NCBI GenBank assembly: GCA_001798135.1
Contig: MGRJ01000009.1
Coordinates: forward strand, 39,345 to 103,344
DNA from: Deltaproteobacteria bacterium RIFCSPHIGHO2_02_FULL_40_28
GTDB lineage: Bacteria; UBA10199; 2-12-FULL-40-28
Reading direction: 5' to 3'
Length of the DNA stretch: 64,000 nt
The translations under genes and the position numbers were made by a program. Below are positions 7,353 to 16,852 of this stretch, in pieces (positions within the stretch are counted from its first letter, which is position 1; each line of letters opens with the position of its first letter). The notes beneath the pieces were generated by a model that did no database searches, was not told where the DNA came from, and saw nothing but the letters and a program-made list of their open reading frames with translations.

Positions 7353-10208
7353 ATGATGGATTACAAAGATACACTTAACCTTCCTAAAACTGATTTTCCC
7401 ATGAAGGCCAACCTGCCAAATCGTGAACCCCAGTTTTTACAATTGTGGAAAGAAAAGGATGTTTATCAAAAAAGAACAAACCAAAATACAAACCGTCCTT
7501 CTTTTATTTTGCATGATGGGCCTCCCTACGCCAATGGGCATATTCATTTTGGCCATATTTTAAACAAGGTTTTAAAAGACATCATTGTGAAATATAAAAA
7601 CATGGCAGGATTTAAAAGTATTTATATTCCAGGCTGGGATTGCCATGGGCTTCCTATAGAGCAGGGGGCTATTAAGGCACTGTATGGGGAAAAAGCGTTT
7701 CGTTTTGGTGAGGAAAACTCTGTTGCTAAAAGAGAAGCTTGCAGAAATTATGCCGTTGGTTTTATTAAGGCTCAAAAGCAAGAATTCCAACGCTTAGGTA
7801 TTTTTGCTGATTGGGATCAATCCTATCTCACTTTAAGTAAAGATTATGAAGCCCAAATTGCTCGTGAGTTTTTAAAGCTCTATCTGAAGGGCTATATTTA
7901 CAGGGGTTTAAAACCAGTTTATTGGAGTTGTGCTTATCAAACGGCTTTGGCTGAAGCCGAAGTAGAATATGAAGATCACCAGTCCCCCTCTATTTATGTT
8001 AAATTTTCCTTAGCACCCTCTAGTATTGAAAAGTTAAGTCAAAAAAACTTGGGCAAAAAAATTTCTTTTGTTATTTGGACAACTACTCCCTGGACCTTAC
8101 CTGCCAATATGGCTTTAGCTCTTGGGGAACATTTTATCTACGATGCTCTCAAAATAGGTGATGAAGTTTTCATTGTAGCCAGAGAAAGGGTATCAGAACT
8201 TCTTTCTGTGATGAAAAAAGCCGCACCTGCCGGGCAGGATGACAGGGAGGTTTTAGCCTCTTGGAATGGTGCTGAACTGGCCAAATTAAATTTAGAATGT
8301 GACCATCCCTTCATTAAGAGATTATCCAAAATTGTCCTGAGTGCACATGTTACCTTGGAATCTGGAACAGGAGTGGTTCATATTGCTCCAGGACATGGTT
8401 TAGAAGATTATCAAGTGGGGCTTGCCTATGGCCTTGCCATTTTGAGCCCTGTTGATGCATCAGGATGTTTTGAGAAGGGAAGTTTTGATGAAGCCAGAGA
8501 TGAAAATCTTAAAAAATGGGAGGGGCTTTTTGTTCGCAAAGTAAATCCTTTGATCATCGAACACTTGCTTAAAACAGGATATCTTTTAAGTGATCCCGCG
8601 CTTACCTTAAAACATAGTTATCCTTTTTGTTGGAGAAGCAAACAGCCCGTTATTTTTAGGGCTACACAGCAATGGTTTCTTTCTTTAGAACATGATGACT
8701 TAAGGAAAAAAGCCCTGCGAACCATCACTGGGCAAGTGCGTTGGGTTCCTACATGGGGGCAAGATCGCATTTATGGAATGATAGAACAAAGACCCGATTG
8801 GTGTTTATCGAGACAAAGAATTTGGGGTGTTCCCATTATTATTCATTATTGTAGCCAATGTGCCAAGCCTTTTCTCAATGAAAAAGCAGGTGAGATGATT
8901 TGCCAAGCATTTGAAAAGGAAGGGGCTGATGCTTGGTGGAAAGACGACAAACCACTTCTTCCGCCTTACACAGAGTGCTCTTGTGGTTCAAAAAATTTTA
9001 CCAAGGAAAAAAGTATTTTAGATGTTTGGTTTGATTCGGGTGTGTCTTATGCTCAGGTGCTCGAAAAAAATCCTGATCTTAGTTTTCCGGCAGATCTTTA
9101 CTTAGAGGGATCAGATCAATATCGTGGTTGGTTTCATTCTTCTCTTCTCACTTCTCTTGCAACAAGAAATACAGCTCCGTATCGTGAAGTTCTAACCCAT
9201 GGTTTTGTGGTAGATGGACAGGGGAAAAAATATTCTAAATCAGCTAAAAATTATGTTCCCCCAGATCAAATCATTGATCAATTAGGTGCAGAATTGTTGC
9301 GGCTTTGGGTTGCAGCTGAAGATTACCGAAATGACATTCGTGTTTCCCAAGAGATTATGAAAGTTTTGTCTGAGGTTTATCGTAAGATCAGAAACACTTG
9401 CCGATTTATGTTAGGCAATCTTTCTGATTTTGATCCAGCCAAAGATTTTGTGCCTTTAAAATCAAGAACAGAAATCGATTGCTATGCCCTTGATCGCACG
9501 GCCCGGTTGGTACAAAAAATAGTTAAGGCTTATGAAGCTTACGAGTTTCATGCTGTATTTCATGGGCTTAATCGTTTTTTTACCGTTGATATGTCTGCCT
9601 TTTATTTGGATATTCTAAAAGATCGTCTCTATTGTGGAGCTAAAAAAGGGGATTTACGGAGGTCGGCACAATCAAGCATCTACGATATTTTAATTACTCT
9701 TATTCCTTTCATGAGCCCCATTCTTTCGTTTACTGCTGAGGAAGTTTGGCAGATGATTCCCAATAAAGTGCGGGAGCCCGATTCAGTTTTCTTGGTTGAT
9801 TTAAAGACAGAACATCCTACTTGGATGGATGATGAGTTAAGCCATCGCTGGGAACGTATTGCACATATTCGTGATGAGATTTTAAAAGTTTTAGAACAAG
9901 CGAGACAAAAAAAAGAAATAGGTCATTCGCTTGATGCTCGTGTGCTTATTACGGCTAGTGGTGAAACCTTAGCTTTTCTCAAAAAATATGAGAAAGATTG
10001 GTCTCAAATTTTAATTACATCACAAGTGGAGCTTGTTTCTGAAATTCAAAATCCACATTATGTCAGTAAAGAAATTCCTGCTCTTTCTATTGCAGTAGAA
10101 AAAGCTCTTGGAATAAAATGTGAACGATGTTGGAATTATTCTTTGGAAGTTGGAAGTATTGAAACTCATCCCACTATTTGTGGACGTTGCCATGAGGCTG
10201 TTTTATGA
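7353..10208 (+). CDS. ileS: Isoleucyl-tRNA synthetase
   Basis: Class I synthetase that charges tRNA-Ile. The 951 residues start with MMDYKDTLNLPKTDFPM, matching the family N-terminus. The HIGH motif is HIHFGH at 63-68 and the second signature reads KYSKS at 626-630, with Tyr in place of the usual Met. The editing (CP1) domain includes the TTTPWTLPAN region, and a C-terminal zinc ribbon (CERCWNY, CGRCHE) closes the protein. ATG 7356 is an alternative start. No Shine-Dalgarno is visible. lspA follows with an ATGA overlap, a common gene pair. Confidence 0.97.
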   Translation: MMDYKDTLNLPKTDFPMKANLPNREPQFLQLWKEKDVYQKRTNQNTNRPSFILHDGPPYANGHIHFGHILNKVLKDIIVKYKNMAGFKSIYIPGWDCHGLPIEQGAIKALYGEKAFRFGEENSVAKREACRNYAVGFIKAQKQEFQRLGIFADWDQSYLTLSKDYEAQIAREFLKLYLKGYIYRGLKPVYWSCAYQTALAEAEVEYEDHQSPSIYVKFSLAPSSIEKLSQKNLGKKISFVIWTTTPWTLPANMALALGEHFIYDALKIGDEVFIVARERVSELLSVMKKAAPAGQDDREVLASWNGAELAKLNLECDHPFIKRLSKIVLSAHVTLESGTGVVHIAPGHGLEDYQVGLAYGLAILSPVDASGCFEKGSFDEARDENLKKWEGLFVRKVNPLIIEHLLKTGYLLSDPALTLKHSYPFCWRSKQPVIFRATQQWFLSLEHDDLRKKALRTITGQVRWVPTWGQDRIYGMIEQRPDWCLSRQRIWGVPIIIHYCSQCAKPFLNEKAGEMICQAFEKEGADAWWKDDKPLLPPYTECSCGSKNFTKEKSILDVWFDSGVSYAQVLEKNPDLSFPADLYLEGSDQYRGWFHSSLLTSLATRNTAPYREVLTHGFVVDGQGKKYSKSAKNYVPPDQIIDQLGAELLRLWVAAEDYRNDIRVSQEIMKVLSEVYRKIRNTCRFMLGNLSDFDPAKDFVPLKSRTEIDCYALDRTARLVQKIVKAYEAYEFHAVFHGLNRFFTVDMSAFYLDILKDRLYCGAKKGDLRRSAQSSIYDILITLIPFMSPILSFTAEEVWQMIPNKVREPDSVFLVDLKTEHPTWMDDELSHRWERIAHIRDEILKVLEQARQKKEIGHSLDARVLITASGETLAFLKKYEKDWSQILITSQVELVSEIQNPHYVSKEIPALSIAVEKALGIKCERCWNYSLEVGSIETHPTICGRCHEAVL

Positions 10209-10696
10209 CACGGTTTAAATATATGGTTTTATGTTTGGTTACTCCTTTTATTTTGATTTTGGATCAAATATCCAAAGCCTTTATTGTGAAATATCTTCCT
10301 CTTGGTGGAAAATTTACCATTTGGCCTTTTTTTGATATAGTGCATGTTCGAAACCGCGGAGCTGCTTTTGGAATTCTTTCTGGGTGGAATTCTCATTATC
10401 GTGATATATTATTTTATATTTTTGCTCTTTTAGCTTTTATTTTCTTAGTGCATTACCTGATCAGTATTAAAGAAAAACATCGTTGGCAGATGTTTCCTGT
10501 TGCCATGATTTTAGGTGGTGCCTTAGGAAATGTAAGTGATCGTGTTTTTAGAGGATCGGTCGTTGATTTTCTTTCTTTCCATTGGTATGATTTGGCTTGG
10601 CCTTCTTTTAACGTGGCAGATAGCGCTATTTCTGTAGGAGTAGTGGGGCTTATGATTGCCATGATGCGCGAATCCAAAACACAAAAAGGGGTTTAA
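10205..10696 (+). CDS. lspA: Lipoprotein signal peptidase (signal peptidase II)
   Basis: Inner-membrane aspartyl protease that removes the signal peptide of prolipoproteins after lipidation. The 163-residue protein has four predicted membrane segments and the signatures NRGAAFG, GNVSDR with the first catalytic Asp, and FNVADSAI with the second. It overlaps ileS by four bases and lgt by one base (TAATG), so lipoprotein maturation genes are co-transcribed. Confidence 0.96.
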   Translation: MTRFKYMVLCLVTPFILILDQISKAFIVKYLPLGGKFTIWPFFDIVHVRNRGAAFGILSGWNSHYRDILFYIFALLAFIFLVHYLISIKEKHRWQMFPVAMILGGALGNVSDRVFRGSVVDFLSFHWYDLAWPSFNVADSAISVGVVGLMIAMMRESKTQKGV

Positions 10697-11484
10697 TGTT
10701 TCCTTTTATTATCCATTATAAAAATATCTACATCCCTACATTTTTTTTCATGATTATGGTCGCATCTCTTGCGACTACTTTTTATTGCTATTGGCAAGCA
10801 GGCAGAAAACACATGTCTCAAATCGCCATTCTTGATATTTCTCTTTTTGGAACCATGGTGGGTATTGTAGGAGCCAGGCTTTTTCATGTTTTTGTAGAGG
10901 CGCCCCAATATTATTGGGAAGATCCAATTCGTGTTTTTTATTTCTGGCAAGGTGGTTTTGTAGGATATGGGGCTTTTATTGGTGTTGCCCTGTCTGCCAT
11001 TATTTATCTTAAAATGAAAAAATTATCCGTTTTAGAGTATGGTGATTTAGTTGCCCTGGGGTGTCCCCTGATTATCTTTTTTGTTCGTGTAGGTTGTGTG
11101 GGGGCAGGGTGTTGCTATGGAAAACCAACAGATTTTCCCATCCATTTTGTTTTTCATAATCCAGCATCTGATGGTGGGCACGATTTTCCTGGTCAAAAAT
11201 TACATGCCACCCAAATTTATGACATGATGAATGCCATTTTTACTTTTATTGTTCTTCATATCGTTGATAAACGTAAAAAATTTAGTGGGCAATTAATTCT
11301 CATTTTTTTCTCCATGTATGCCTTTTTTAGATTTTTTATTGAATTTTTAAGAGGGGATGAAGATCGGGGGGTTTATTTTAATAAAGCCATTTCCACATCA
11401 CAGATTACCGGACTTGTTATTCTTGCTATTTGTACCATTCTTTATTTTTTCTTAAGAAAAAATGGGCGACAAAAAACTTTATAA
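10696..11484 (+). CDS. lgt: Prolipoprotein diacylglyceryl transferase
   Basis: Transfers diacylglycerol from phosphatidylglycerol to the lipobox Cys at the inner membrane, the step before LspA. The 262 residues contain about seven membrane segments. The Lgt signature region reads RVGCVGAGCCYGKPTDFP, and the C-terminal RFFIEFLRGDEDRG matches the conserved Arg/Glu block. The position of E. coli His103 (GGLVWHGG) is Tyr here (GGFVGYGA). The assignment rests on these motifs and the lspA neighbour. It overlaps the next gene by 23 bases. Confidence 0.88.
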   Translation: MFPFIIHYKNIYIPTFFFMIMVASLATTFYCYWQAGRKHMSQIAILDISLFGTMVGIVGARLFHVFVEAPQYYWEDPIRVFYFWQGGFVGYGAFIGVALSAIIYLKMKKLSVLEYGDLVALGCPLIIFFVRVGCVGAGCCYGKPTDFPIHFVFHNPASDGGHDFPGQKLHATQIYDMMNAIFTFIVLHIVDKRKKFSGQLILIFFSMYAFFRFFIEFLRGDEDRGVYFNKAISTSQITGLVILAICTILYFFLRKNGRQKTL

Positions 11485-12121
11485 AGAACTCGTTTTCTTT
11501 TGGTTTATCGTGGTTTTGGCTACCCACTTGATGGTTCGTTTTTCATCATGGCCTTTTTTAAGAGATTATTCTGGTATTTTTTCAGCTTTACTCATGATTT
11601 ATCTCCCTCATTTTTCAAGGAGGTCAAAGGAAGCCCTTCTTTCCCTGGATTTAAATTGGAATAAATTTTATCTTTCTTTCAAAGACGTTTTGCTTGTTTC
11701 TTTCATTATTTTTCCGCTTTCATTTATTGTTAACCATTTCTATCAAACCTTTTTGGGCCGATATTATGTGTCAGGACTTTTTTTACATTCTTTTCTTAAT
11801 CATGGGCTTTATCAAATTTTAGTTGTGGCACTTCCGGAAGAATATTTTTTTCGTTCTTATCTGCAAGAAAACCTTAATTCTTGTTGGACAAAAAAGTGGA
11901 TGATAAAAGGAATCAGCTTTGGCCCGGCTCTTTTTATTACTTCTCTCGTTTTTGCCCTTTCTCATAGTTTGATTTATTTTCAATGGTGGCATGGATTTAT
12001 TTTTTTCCCATCTCTTGTATTTGGACTTTTGTATGAAAAAAGGAAAACCATTACCGCTTCGGTTATTTTTCATGCTTTGTGTAATCTTTTTTCTGCTTGG
12101 GTGTTTCAGCATTACAGATAA
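11462..12121 (+). CDS. CPBP family intramembrane glutamic protease
   Basis: The 219-residue membrane protein has the CPBP (Abi/Rce1-like) motifs: LPEEYFFRSYLQ with the paired Glu (about 126-127) and Arg, FALSHSLIYF with the first His and IFHALCNLF with the second. Such proteases cleave membrane-proximal C-terminal or CAAX-type sites; a subset (myxosortases) processes MYXO-CTERM tags. It begins inside lgt and converges on aguA with a seven-base gap. Its substrate is unknown; the tagged protein at the left edge of the window is one candidate, but this is only inference. Confidence 0.82.
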   Translation: MGDKKLYKELVFFWFIVVLATHLMVRFSSWPFLRDYSGIFSALLMIYLPHFSRRSKEALLSLDLNWNKFYLSFKDVLLVSFIIFPLSFIVNHFYQTFLGRYYVSGLFLHSFLNHGLYQILVVALPEEYFFRSYLQENLNSCWTKKWMIKGISFGPALFITSLVFALSHSLIYFQWWHGFIFFPSLVFGLLYEKRKTITASVIFHALCNLFSAWVFQHYR

Positions 12122-12128
12122 AGACTCC

Positions 12129-13154
12129 TCACCTGTCTGGTTGCTGCTGGGTTAGGCAGTGGCATGCCCCCAATCCAAAAACTAAATCTCTGGCAGGAAT
12201 TTCAATAATTTTACGGGTAGAAAAACAAGATGCAATGATTTCTAGGGCATGCTCATCATTTTTATCTTGGAAGGTAGGCACTAAAACAACCTTGTTACCG
12301 ATGTAAAAATTAGCATAAGAGGCTGGAAGTCTTACTCCTTGATTGATTACAGGTTTGGGCATGGGAAGAAGGATAATTTCTAAAGAACGATTTTCGGCAT
12401 CTTTCATTTTTTCTAAGAGTTTAATATTTGTACGAAGAGGAATATAGTTTGCATCTGAAGTATGATCTTCAATAATGCTGATCACTTTTCCTGGAGCTAC
12501 AAAGCGGGTTAAATCATCGATGTGGCCATCGGTATCATCCCCTACAATTCCATCTTTAAGCCATAAGATTTTTTTAACACCTAAATTGTCATAAAGAATT
12601 TTTTCAATTTGATTTTTTTTGAGATGAGGATTTCGATTGGGATTTAAAAGACAGGATTCTGTTGTAAGGAGGGTTCCGCAGCCGTCTGCCTCTATGGATC
12701 CTCCCTCTAAAATCATTCCAGGTGAAAATTTTTTAAATTCAAGAAATTGAGCAATCCGGGATGGAATTTTTTCATCTAAATCCCATGGAGGGTACTTTCC
12801 TCCCCACATATTAAAGCCCCAATGAATGAGAGCTAGCTCGGATGCATTTTTAACAAAAGTGGGGCCGTAATCCCTGATCCAACTGTCATTGGTTGGAAAA
12901 GAATGAATGGTAAAATTTTGAACACCTTCATCTGTTAAAAGTTTTTGGATCTTTTGAGGATTAAGATTGTGGTTGATGTTGATATGAACATGCTCTCCTA
13001 GAGACAAGGCTTTAACCATTTCTACATAAACTTTTTCTATCTGGGGAAGTTTGCCAGGCCAGGTTTCTGGATTATGTGGCCAGGTAAGCCATGTAGCCTG
13101 ATGAGTTTCCCATTCTGCAGGCATGGTAAATCCAAGCTCGGTGGGGGTATTCAT
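12129..13154 (-). CDS. aguA: Agmatine deiminase
   Basis: Converts agmatine to N-carbamoylputrescine and ammonia in the arginine-decarboxylase route to putrescine. The 341 residues show the guanidino-modifying-enzyme features: WIRDYGPTF, EGGSIEADGCGTLLTTESCLLNPNRNP region, HIDDLTRF with the catalytic His, and a C-terminal CHCLTQQQP with the nucleophilic Cys at about 333. The ATG overlaps the aguB stop by four bases, so the two are translationally coupled. Confidence 0.95.
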   Translation of the reverse strand: MNTPTELGFTMPAEWETHQATWLTWPHNPETWPGKLPQIEKVYVEMVKALSLGEHVHININHNLNPQKIQKLLTDEGVQNFTIHSFPTNDSWIRDYGPTFVKNASELALIHWGFNMWGGKYPPWDLDEKIPSRIAQFLEFKKFSPGMILEGGSIEADGCGTLLTTESCLLNPNRNPHLKKNQIEKILYDNLGVKKILWLKDGIVGDDTDGHIDDLTRFVAPGKVISIIEDHTSDANYIPLRTNIKLLEKMKDAENRSLEIILLPMPKPVINQGVRLPASYANFYIGNKVVLVPTFQDKNDEHALEIIASCFSTRKIIEIPARDLVFGLGACHCLTQQQPDR

Positions 13155-14026
13155 GTTTTTGTTTGAGTTAAAGGTTTGAAAGAATCAGAACGGCGGCAAT
13201 CAAGAAAGGGCCAATCATTTTGCACTTCTTGGATGAGGTCTAGATCGCAATTGACTATAAGAGTTTCTTCCTTATCGTGCGAAGCTTGGGTTAAAATTTT
13301 TCCAAAAGGGCCACAGAAAAAAGAGCCTCCCCAAAAATCAATTTGATTTTCTTTTCCACATCGGTTGGTAACACCAACAAATACTGTATTGGCAATGGCA
13401 TGAGATCTTTGAATGGTAACCCAAGCCTCAAATTCAATTTTTCCCTGGGATGTTTTACTTTCCTCCCCAGGCCATCCAATGGAAGTGGGATAAAAAATAA
13501 TTTGAGCTCCCTTTACCGCTAACATTCTTGCGGCTTCAGGATACCATTGGTCCCAACATACTAAAACTCCAATTTTCCCATAAATGGTTTCAAACACAGG
13601 ATAGCCCAGATCTCCTGGTGTAAAGTAATACATCTCAGAATAATGATTTTTTAAATCATCGGGGATGTGCATTTTTCGATATTTGCCTAAAAGTTTCCCT
13701 TCCTGATCTATCACAATGGCTGTGTTGTAATAATGGGTTTCCTCTTTTTCAAAAAGAGAAGCAATAAGTACCACCTTATTTTGCTTGGCACATTGGGCTA
13801 ATTTTTCAGTTGTAGGTCCTGGAATATTTTCTGCCAGTGAAAAATATTTTTGATTATTGGTTTGGCAAAAATAAAGGGATGAAAAAAGTTCTTGAAGACA
13901 AACAATATGAGCACCTTTTGAAGCTGCTTCTTGAATGCGAGAGATGGCTTTGTTTAAATTGGCATCCACATTCTCCTCACCTGTCATTTGAACAAGGCCA
14001 ACAGAAATTTTATTTTGTTTCAGCAT
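13151..14026 (-). CDS. aguB: N-carbamoylputrescine amidase
   Basis: Nitrilase-superfamily enzyme that hydrolyses N-carbamoylputrescine to putrescine, CO2 and ammonia. The Glu-Lys-Cys triad is visible: E46 in CLQELF, K118 in KYRKMH and C157 in VCWDQWYPE. The 291-residue length is normal. It is the first gene of the aguBA pair, so the cell can make putrescine from agmatine; no arginine decarboxylase is in the window. Confidence 0.95.
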   Translation of the reverse strand: MLKQNKISVGLVQMTGEENVDANLNKAISRIQEAASKGAHIVCLQELFSSLYFCQTNNQKYFSLAENIPGPTTEKLAQCAKQNKVVLIASLFEKEETHYYNTAIVIDQEGKLLGKYRKMHIPDDLKNHYSEMYYFTPGDLGYPVFETIYGKIGVLVCWDQWYPEAARMLAVKGAQIIFYPTSIGWPGEESKTSQGKIEFEAWVTIQRSHAIANTVFVGVTNRCGKENQIDFWGGSFFCGPFGKILTQASHDKEETLIVNCDLDLIQEVQNDWPFLDCRRSDSFKPLTQTKT

Positions 14027-14181
14027 ACACTTGTATTATTTTTACAATGTTATTTTTGTACGCGCCATCATTTTTTTATAAAAGGAATTTCTTTTGAGAT
14101 TGTACACTTGCGGAATTTTCGCTACCATTGTAATAAATTATAATAAATGAGTGTCTTGATAGCCATCCTGCTCATAAAATT

Positions 14182-15012
14182 ATGTTGAACACTATAACTG
14201 CAGAAGATACAAAAGAAAAAATTGTTCATTCTCCATACTTTGAGGCAGACAATCTTTTGATATACAAAGACGATATTTTAAAAATTACCTCAATCCCAAA
14301 CAGCTCAGTTGATTTGATTGTTACTTCGCCTCCCTATAATGTAGATATTCACTATAATTCTCACGCTGACAATTTAACTTATGAGAATTATTTAGAATTT
14401 ACCCAAAAATGGATCAAAAAATGTTTTGATTTAGCAAAAAATGAGGGGCGATTTTTGCTGAATATCCCTCTGGATAAAAATAAAGGTGGCCAAAAGTCTG
14501 TTGGAGCAGATTTTACACAAATCGCAAAAGATATTGGTTGGAAATATCACTCAACGATTATTTGGAATGAAGGAAATATATCTCGCCGTACCGCGTGGGG
14601 TTCCTTTATGTCCGCTTCTGCCCCTTATGTTATTGCTCCAGTAGAATTGATATTAGTTTTGTATAAAGATAGTTGGAAAAAAACGGGTGGTAGTAGGAAG
14701 AATGATATTACCAAACAAGAGTTTATGGATTGGACAAACGGTATTTGGACATTTAACGGCCAAAGTAAAAAAGGAGCTGGTGGACACCCGGCGCCGTTTC
14801 CAATTGAATTGCCTAGGCGATGTATAAAATTATTTAGCTTTATAGGTGATACTATTTTAGATCCATTTTTAGGTAGTGGTTCAACATTGATTGCTTCTTA
14901 CATGCATGGAAGAAAGGGAATTGGTGTTGAAATTGATGAAAAATATTGCAATATCGCCATGGATCGATTGCAATGGGAAACAAAATTAAACGAATTACCT
15001 TTATTGGAATAA
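14182..15012 (+). CDS. Site-specific DNA methyltransferase (beta-class, N6-adenine or N4-cytosine)
   Basis: The 276-residue protein has methyltransferase motif IV TSPPYN at 48-53 before motif I DPFLGSGST at 227-235, the circularly permuted order of beta-class amino-methyltransferases. GVEIDEKYCNIA follows as the next SAM-binding element. It modifies adenine N6 or cytosine N4; the target site cannot be read from sequence. The HNH gene starts two bases after its stop, so the pair is probably a type II restriction-modification system. The upstream 155 bases are very AT-rich and no ribosome-binding site is clear. Confidence 0.9.
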   Translation: MLNTITAEDTKEKIVHSPYFEADNLLIYKDDILKITSIPNSSVDLIVTSPPYNVDIHYNSHADNLTYENYLEFTQKWIKKCFDLAKNEGRFLLNIPLDKNKGGQKSVGADFTQIAKDIGWKYHSTIIWNEGNISRRTAWGSFMSASAPYVIAPVELILVLYKDSWKKTGGSRKNDITKQEFMDWTNGIWTFNGQSKKGAGGHPAPFPIELPRRCIKLFSFIGDTILDPFLGSGSTLIASYMHGRKGIGVEIDEKYCNIAMDRLQWETKLNELPLLE

Positions 15013-15013
15013 T

Positions 15014-15613
15014 GTGTCACAGGACAATAAAAAATCTAATCATCTCCAAAAAGATCTAGTCGTTGAGTTTTTTAGAAAAAATCAAAAACGAGATATTAAA
15101 CACCCTGAAGTTGTTGATTGGGTGGTGGCAACCTACAGGAAGAGAACGGGAAATGTTTTTCGTGATCCTGATAGAGCTATCCGTCATTTAGCCCAAAGTG
15201 GGTTTTTAATCAAAATAGCGAAAGGAATTTATAGATACGATCCTGAAAAAGTGAATCAGCGAGAGCTTTATGATTTTACTTCCGCACAAAAAAAGGAAAT
15301 TCTTGAACGAGATGGGTTCAAATGTGTTGTTTGTGGAAAAGGATTAAAGGATGGTATTGATTTACATGTTGATCATATCAAGCCAAAGGATTTCGGAGGC
15401 GAAGCAACGATAGTAAATGGCCAAGTACTTTGTTCACAGCATAACTTCATCAAGAAAAATTTTAAGCAAACTGAAACTGGCAAGAAAATGTTCATTCGCC
15501 TTTATGAATTAGCCAAAAGTGAGAAGAACGAAGAATTGATGAGATTTTGTGCAGATCTTTTGGGAACTTACCAAAAATACAACATAAATGGACATATTGT
15601 TTGGAAAAAATAA
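15014..15613 (+). CDS. HNH endonuclease, probable restriction enzyme partner
   Basis: The 199-residue protein has an N-terminal winged-helix-like region (about 10-80, basic) and then an HNH nuclease domain: Cys pair CVVCG (104-107), HVDHIKP (118-124) and the VLCSQHN end motif (139-144). It starts with GTG two bases after the methyltransferase stop, so the two are co-translated. Function as a type II restriction endonuclease is inferred from this pairing; no homologous specificity is recognised. Confidence 0.8.
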   Translation: MSQDNKKSNHLQKDLVVEFFRKNQKRDIKHPEVVDWVVATYRKRTGNVFRDPDRAIRHLAQSGFLIKIAKGIYRYDPEKVNQRELYDFTSAQKKEILERDGFKCVVCGKGLKDGIDLHVDHIKPKDFGGEATIVNGQVLCSQHNFIKKNFKQTETGKKMFIRLYELAKSEKNEELMRFCADLLGTYQKYNINGHIVWKK

Positions 15614-15642
15614 TGGGAGGGAATATAAATCTTTTATGGACA

Positions 15643-15675
15643 ATACTCCAAATTTAGTATTAAAATATGGAGTAT
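15643..15675. promoter_or_regulatory. Imperfect inverted repeat over the ATPase start codon
   Basis: ATACTCCAAATTTA at 15643-15656 is mirrored by TAAAATATGGAGTAT at 15661-15675, reaching into the ATG at 15674. Its position over the start suggests an operator or translational control hairpin for the DUF4143 ATPase gene, possibly autoregulatory. Only the dyad is seen; the role is inference. Confidence 0.5.
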
Positions 15676-16843
15676 GTTTCATAGAATCATAACCCCATTG
15701 AAATCATCCAGTTTTTTTCTGTTTGGTGCCAGAGGAACCGGTAAAACAAGCTTTTTAAAGCAGTTTTTTCATACTGACGCCACTTATTGGGTGGATTTGT
15801 TGGAACCGGAAATAGAGACGCTTTTCAGTAAAAATCCCTCGCAACTCAAGCAGGGAATTCTTGCCAAACCCAAAACAAAATGGGTGATACTGGATGAAAT
15901 ACAAAAAGTCCCCAAACTTTTGGATGTGGTGCATCAACTCATTGAATCCACCAAAATCAAATTTGCCCTCACGGGTTCGAGTGCGCGCAAACTCAAGAGA
16001 GGTGGGGCCAATCTTTTGGCCGGAAGGGCTTTTTTAAACACGCTTTATCCGCTAACTTTTTTGGAGTTGGGTACCACTTTTGATTTGGTCCAGTCCTTGA
16101 AATGGGGTGGATTGCCAAAAATATATTCACTGACAACAGACGACGAAAAAAAAAGTTATCTTAAAACTTATGCTCATACTTACCTCAAAGAAGAAATCAT
16201 GACTGAGCAAATTATTCGTAGGCTTGATCCTTTTCGTTGTTTTTTGGAAACAGCTTCCCAGGGAAACGGTGAAATCATCAACTACAGCAACATTGCCAAA
16301 GATGTTGGAGCAGATACCAAAACGGTACAATCGTATTACCAGATTTTAGAAGATACACTGATTGGGTTCCATCTGCCGGCTTATCATAAATCAATTCGCA
16401 AACAGCAGCGGCACAACCCCAAATTTTATTTTTTTGACACCGGTGTTAAAAGAGCTTTGGACAACACATTAACCATGGAATTACTCCCAAACACCTATGC
16501 TTTTGGCAAAGCGTTTGAGCATTTTCTGATAATTGAATTGATTCGTCTGAATGATTACTACCACAAAGATTTTCGTTTTTTTTATTTGAGAACCCAAAAC
16601 CAGCTTGAAATTGATTTGATTGTGGAACGGCCAGGTTTGCCCACGGCACTCATTGAAATAAAATCTGCCTCACAAGTTGATGAGCGCGATACAAAAACAG
16701 TACAACTTTTTCTCAATGATTTTAAAAAGGCAGAAGGATTTTGCATGTCCAACGATCCTAAACCAAAATTGATCGATGGTATTCATTGCTTACCCTGGCA
16801 AGAAGGCTTGCAAAAAATATTTTCTGCACCACGAAAAAAGTGA
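15674..16843 (+). CDS. AAA-type ATPase with DUF4143 domain (COG1373)
   Basis: The 389-residue protein has an N-terminal P-loop ATPase domain with Walker A GARGTGKT at 18-25 and Walker B VILDEIQK near 80, an [10 protein letters not shown] sensor-like segment, and a C-terminal DUF4143 region with [12 protein letters not shown] and LEIDLIVER, which resembles a PD-(D/E)XK nuclease core. The family is patchily distributed and of unknown role, often in accessory regions. It is the last gene of the island and ends ten bases from the 3' end of tRNA-Leu. Confidence 0.85.
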   Translation: MFHRIITPLKSSSFFLFGARGTGKTSFLKQFFHTDATYWVDLLEPEIETLFSKNPSQLKQGILAKPKTKWVILDEIQKVPKLLDVVHQLIESTKIKFALTGSSARKLKRGGANLLAGRAFLNTLYPLTFLELGTTFDLVQSLKWGGLPKIYSLTTDDEKKSYLKTYAHTYLKEEIMTEQIIRRLDPFRCFLETASQGNGEIINYSNIAKDVGADTKTVQSYYQILEDTLIGFHLPAYHKSIRKQQRHNPKFYFFDTGVKRALDNTLTMELLPNTYAFGKAFEHFLIIELIRLNDYYHKDFRFFYLRTQNQLEIDLIVERPGLPTALIEIKSASQVDERDTKTVQLFLNDFKKAEGFCMSNDPKPKLIDGIHCLPWQEGLQKIFSAPRKK

Positions 16844-16852
16844 ATAAAATAA

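Noticed and set aside
8221-8260. CCTGCCGGGCAGGATGACAGG inside ileS looks like a fragment of the hairpin repeats seen elsewhere.
   Set aside because: The reading frame stays open and the local protein length is only about three residues longer than expected. One short palindrome in coding DNA is not enough to claim an inserted repeat.
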